From contig VXAU01004947.1 of the NCBI GenBank assembly GCA_013399695.1, forward strand, positions 186,001 through 250,000: a DNA stretch of 64,000 nucleotides, given 5' to 3'. Source of the stretch: Formicarius rufipectus (lineage: Eukaryota > Chordata > Aves > Passeriformes > Formicariidae). The first letter of the stretch is position 1. The number at the start of each line of letters is the position of its first letter. Below are positions 59,119 to 64,000 of the stretch, one piece after another. The notes beneath the pieces are model-generated. The model was not told where the DNA came from, made no database searches, and saw nothing but the letters and a program-made list of their open reading frames with translations. The translations under genes were made by a program, and so were the position numbers.

Positions 59119-62100
59119 GTAATGATGGTGTTAGCCGTCTGACAAATTGCAGGGCCCTGCACATTTGACCTCCTCCCCTGCCCTGTGTGCAGTATCACAT
59201 CTCCCAGGGGGTTCATCCTGACATCCCACCTCGGAGCAGCTTCCAGCTGCTGCCATTTTGGATATCCTGCCTTTTTATTTCTTTCCAAATATCCTCCCTG
59301 CTCTCATCCCTGGGGTTGCTCCGTTTTGACTGCTGCTGCATGCAGGGCTCAGTTTTGTGCCAAGCTTTGCTTGAGGATCAAATACCTTATGGTTTTACTG
59401 ATTAGAAGTGTGAACTGTATAACAGTGGCAGAAAGAGGAACTTCAAAGATTTCTGCTGAGATATTTAGCTTTTGTCTTTAGCCATGAGTATTCTCCATAT
59501 AGCAGATTTCAAAGCTGAGACTTTTTTTCCTATGTACAGGAAAGTTATTCTGGACATCTTCTGAATCACTTTGGATTGATTAAATTTAGTCTTTCTTTCC
59601 TTCTGAGCTGTGTAAAGTTCACCTTACAGTAACCAGGGCTTGAGCAGTAGAGTTCTCAAAATGGTCCAAATAAAGTTTTTAAAATGTTTACAAGCATTGC
59701 CAAAATAGTTTTGCTTTAAAATATTCAGTGTATGGTATCTGATTCAGCACATCTTTTCTTCTGGGTTTTAGTACAAGTTAAGTACATAACTGCTGAATAG
59801 TAATAGATTAAAGCACATGTTTAAACACTTTGCTGAATACAGCCCATACAAAATACATGATGGTGTGCTACATGGTTTTTTTCTTCACCCATTCCAGGCT
59901 GAAAAGACACGTTCACCAGTGGCTTTGTTACCTGTGACTAAAGAAGGCATCTCACGATTCATCTGGGTAAACAACTTTGTGCCACACTGTCCAATGTCCT
60001 CATGTTCTCCCTCTAGTCTGCTTGTTTATTTGGACATCTTTATTGTAGAACTCAGCAAAATATGAAATCTGACATGTTTGTACCACACCACGGTAGTAAA
60101 TAGCTTCAAATTACAGTGCTGTGTTTTCAAAATTTCTAATATAAAGATACTTGCAGTGCGAGACCGTATTAGTAAGAGTGAATCCTTGACATATATTCTA
60201 ATTGATATATTGTGATTTTAATTAAAAACTTTGATGTCAGTGTTAGTCCTGCTTCTCTCCCTCAGATTGTTTCATTTCTGACCACATGCAGTCTCTTTTT
60301 GACTCGCTCCAGCTTCCTTCATTTCTGTTTGGTCCAAGAAGTGTGACTTCCCATTTTCCCCTCCCTGCAAAGAAAATGCTTCCCTTTGCTCTCCTGACCC
60401 TGCACGTGGCAATTATAATCAGTAACAATAAGTCAGCAAATAGCAATTTAAACATTTGCTTTCCAGTAGAATGAGTGTTGGATCCTCTTGAGCAGGCAGG
60501 GCAGGTGATGAGACTGTCAGTCAGGAACTCTCATGCTTGGCAGGCTGATTTACCTGTCTGATGTTTCTTCTAGTTCTCCATCATAAAATAAAAACACTTC
60601 ACTTGTCAAACATCTTCCCTTTCTGCGATGTGTCTTGCATGCACAGTGCTCGTCCAATTCAAAACTCAGCTGTGCCTCTAGCAGTCAATCTGACAGCTCA
60701 GCCAGACTCTATCCTAAAGAGATTTCCTAATAGCCTACTGAAGTATCTCAAAAGCTTGGGACCTGCACAATGGAAATATTATTTATGCATTATTTTTCTT
60801 AACAGGGAATTAACTCTTTGCAGAAACAGAACAGGATGTTTGAGTTCTTTAAAACAAGGGGGGAAAAAAAAAACCAAAACAAGTCTTCTAGACTTTGAAG
60901 AGACCAGGCTAATTCTTAATGTCTTCCTCCTACAACAGCTTATGATGAGTTGGCAAATCCAGAGCTGTGCAAATAGTGGATCTGGCCACACAGCCTCTGT
61001 GGGCTGAGTTGCCCCTCAGTGACTCTGACTTTGGGATAACTCTTCAGACCATACTGCCTCACTGTCTCCTGACTGCTGCCATCAGCATTTTTCATTGGCT
61101 CAGGTCTGAACCTGACAGCCAAGCCTGCCTGTACAGCCAGCATGGTCAGTCCAGGCTCCTGCCCTAAACAGAGGTGCCTCGGTGGGTCTTCTCTCCTCCA
61201 AGCTTTAGGGCAGTGTGAAGTAGGATAGTGTGCAGATACCCCCAAAATGCCAGGCAGTGGAAACTTATTTCCAAAGTCCAGAACACCAGACTTAACAGAA
61301 TATTAACCTTAATAGTGTTTTAAACATGGAGCCTGGAAGAAGACAGATGTCCTGTTCTACTTGAGGCTTATATCATCCCCTACCCTCACTCTATGGGGGC
61401 CTTTGAACAGATCTGCAAGCACTTATCTTTTTCTCATACTAGGGAGAGTTTCTCTGGAACACAGGAGGAGAAAACGTTTAAAACTGTTTCTGGGAAGGAT
61501 GCATCTTCCAAGCAGGAAAGCTTTCTTAAGAGAAAAATCCTGATCTCCTGCTAGTAAAATCTTCCAGAATGATCTACTCTTACAGGCAGCAAGGAGGGAA
61601 GTGAATACAAAGAGGCTCATCTTATGCCTGTTCTTTCTAACTCGGGGGCAGAGGACTTGCACAAAATGAAAGTGAGAACCCTCATCCACTCTATTCACTT
61701 ACCTTAGCAAGGAAGGTATCTGCTTTAAGGAATGCTCCCAGTCGGGGGGCAAACTGTTCATTAAGAGTTTCTTTCCAACCCTGAATTGCCAATGATTGAC
61801 TTCTGCACTGAAGCCTCAGAGAGTTACCACCACCACTAGAATTTGGGTGAAACGTGGGCCATGGGGCCAGATCTGTGAGACTAGAAGTTGTCCAGCTTGG
61901 TATGTGTGGAGCTGCAAAACCAGGACCACATCCAACAAGCTTGGGGAATGTTGATTATTAATTCCAGTGCTTTTACATCTTGTCTCTACTGGCATTAGGA
62001 AGGATAAAGAGTGACCAGATAGCAGTATGGTCAGGGTTTCTAGTGTGCACTGTGCCTTCCTCTAGCACGTTGAACTTCTGTTGTCCTTTAAACCATGCAG

Positions 62101-64000
62101 ATCCTCCCACTGGTTGAGCAGCTCCTCCCTGTGGCTGCCCCACCCGCAGCTCTTAGTGCCTGTTTTGCTCAGGAACCTGAAAACTATTTTAAGGCCTGGG
62201 GTCTCTGACATCCAAAGGATGGTGTGTTACACATCTTGCTCTGAAAAAATCACCACCACTCAGTTAATCAGACAGTTACTTACTTGTAGCCTGTAAGTCA
62301 CTCATCATCTCCAGGTATGTTCAGTGAACTAATATCATATTTAAGAATTTGTCAACAGTATAACTGGATGCAATTATTTTGACAAAGATTTTCCAGCATG
62401 GCATTTTGTAATACATGTATTTTCCTATGACCTGCAGTGAGAGGACAACCTTAAAAATTTTGACAGCCGTGTTTCTCCTCCTGTAGTTTATACTGGAGAA
62501 ACAGAAGCACAGGGGAAATTAAATGGGTTTTCCTATGTTCACCTAGGAGGGCAGTTGGAAAACTGAATTGAAACCCAGAGCTCATTCTGCCAGCTCACAC
62601 CCCAGGCAATATTGCCCACAGAGGAGACTCCCAATGTACATAAACTGGGATGCAAAAGGGAGCACAAAACTGGTTTCAGGAGATGTCACAAACCTTCTCA
62701 ATCTCAAGGCTGACAGAGGCAGGGTAACAGGATAAACTAATTGTAGAACAACATACTGAGAAGACTGAAAACAACTGACAATATGAAGCCACCTCTTTCT
62801 TTGGCCAAATGATGCACCAATTAGCAGTTGGTCAATATTTAATATAATGTTTTAGTATTATGGTAATGTGCCAGGACAAACGGCATCACCATTTTGATAA
62901 GTGATTGAACTTATAGCAGCAGAGAGGAAACAGAGAGGGACTTTCTTATTTTCAAAGTAAATAAAAGGATTGGTACAAGCTGTGGCACAAACATCTAATT
63001 TTTGCTATTTTTTACAATTATATTAATGATAAATCAAATGATTTTTATGTTGGCTGAAGATCTTATCTTATAACTACTCAATTGAAAGCTTTTGCAGCTT
63101 AAAAAATTACCACCCATCTGGTAAACGATATCTAGCTCCATGTGTGCTCTTAGCCGTCTTTATTTTGTGAGTTAAAGCACAGCAGCCTCAGTCCCTCAGA
63201 GGTGCTAATGCCATTTGTTTATAAGGGCAATAGGAACCTTTGTCCAGGTGGTAGGAGCATGCAGCCATCTGCTGAGCTTCTGAAACATGTGGCAATAAGG
63301 ACTGGGAGCCATTGTCAGATCTCCACCTTCTGCAAGACAGATCCTGTGGGGTAAGGAAATGACAGGAGCTGCAGTCACTAAGCTTTCTGGGATCTGACCC
63401 AGCAATACCTCTGGCAGACACCTTCAGTCTCTCCCACATGTCCAAGGCTGATAAATCACACCAAATGCAAATAATAATGGCCAGCTGTTTGGTTCATTGG
63501 ACAAGACCACTATTCTTACCAATTTGAATGCCTTAACTGTGTTGAGAAGTCCTTTAATTTGTAGATTGTACCTTTAATCAGCCTGTACATAGGGTGTCTG
63601 ATGCGATCAAGTACCTGCATTAATAAGATGGGACAGAGCCATGGTGCTCTTGTAGCATACACTTTCAGACTAAATAGCAAATGCCAAAGCATGGCAGGAT
63701 AAGAGGAGACAGTGGCACTCAAGACATTCTTCCAAGCTATGTCTCTCCAAAAACTGTGTGGATTTCTTGCTGTAGACACAGTCAAATATGCCAAATGGCT
63801 GCTAAAATGTAAATGTTAGCAGTCAAGGTCACCTTCCAAGGGATACCAAACAGCATGCCCCAGGCAGACCCCATTAGAGGCGGCACTGACAGCATTCCTA
63901 TCACAATCTCATCCCCCAGCTCTTTGCTCCGTGCTGAGAAATATTCCAGAGGCAAAAGTCTTTCCCATCTGATGCTAAAAAGCTGTCTCTCCTCCCACCC
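59116..64000. other. Unique non-coding sequence, 4.9 kb
   Basis: No transposon or RNA gene was recognised. Domain-free open frames include 148 codons at 60561-61007 plus, 101 at 60940-61245 minus and 92 at 63516-63794 minus. An A10 run lies near 60866. The window ends in ordinary sequence with no boundary signal. Confidence 0.58.

Noticed and set aside
58946..59288. Minus-strand frames rich in Val-Cys
   Set aside because: They read through the CA microsatellite; the repeat produces the pattern in two frames.
1..64000. An endogenous retrovirus or its LTRs
   Set aside because: No paired terminal repeats, primer-binding site or gag, pol or env motifs were recognised; the only reverse-transcriptase-related sequence is of LINE type.
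1..64000. A multi-gene system of any kind
   Set aside because: No pair of open frames shows shared strand, spacing, recognisable domains or start signals; the window reads as vertebrate non-coding DNA with repeats.

Overview
The window looks like nuclear DNA from a bird, most likely intergenic or long-intron sequence with no recognisable protein-coding gene. The best lineage marker is CR1 (chicken-repeat-1) LINE DNA. Pieces are recognisable at 561-613, 1969-2030, 34942-35763, 42505-42895 and 55630-57045, which add up to roughly 2.7 kb. No mammalian SINEs (Alu, B1, MIR-like boxes) or L1 stretches were recognised. Sparse CR1 plus scattered microsatellites suits a bird; a crocodilian or turtle is the main alternative. 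There is no bacterial-style gene packing, operon, ribosome binding site or CRISPR array.

Layout. 1-8 kb: AT-leaning unique sequence with two short CR1 3' tails and a 20-bp tandem duplication. 8.3-9.8 kb: an A/C-rich tract, a signal-peptide-like open frame whose hydrophobic core is also a polypyrimidine tract before an AG, and a 1-kb minus-strand block poor in stops holding the longest open frame of the window (222 codons). 10-18 kb: unique sequence with small duplications, a 16-bp palindrome, a T21 run and a perfect 13-bp hairpin. 18-24 kb: unique sequence with a possible very old reverse-transcriptase relic near 22.75 kb. 24-32 kb: two G/T-only tracts and a compact CpG cluster. 35-37 kb: an 820-bp CR1 end, then a 38-unit GGAA array. 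39.4 kb: a 31-bp near-perfect palindrome with 15-bp arms. 42.5 kb: a minus-strand CR1. 47 kb: a G/T tract and an ATCC array. 55.6-57.0 kb: an older CR1 ORF2 segment split by a second CR1 inserted in the same orientation, with a likely target-site duplication. 59 kb: a CA microsatellite. The remainder is unique sequence.

No set of genes working together can be read here. The identifiable content is retrotransposon debris, simple repeats and short symmetric motifs. The best-supported observation is the CR1-in-CR1 nesting; the most unexplained are the 31-bp palindrome, the CpG cluster at 27.3 kb and the stop-poor block at 8.8-9.8 kb. No endogenous retrovirus with recognisable gag, pol, env or LTR ends was seen. 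All family calls come from reading the sequence by eye, without an alignment.
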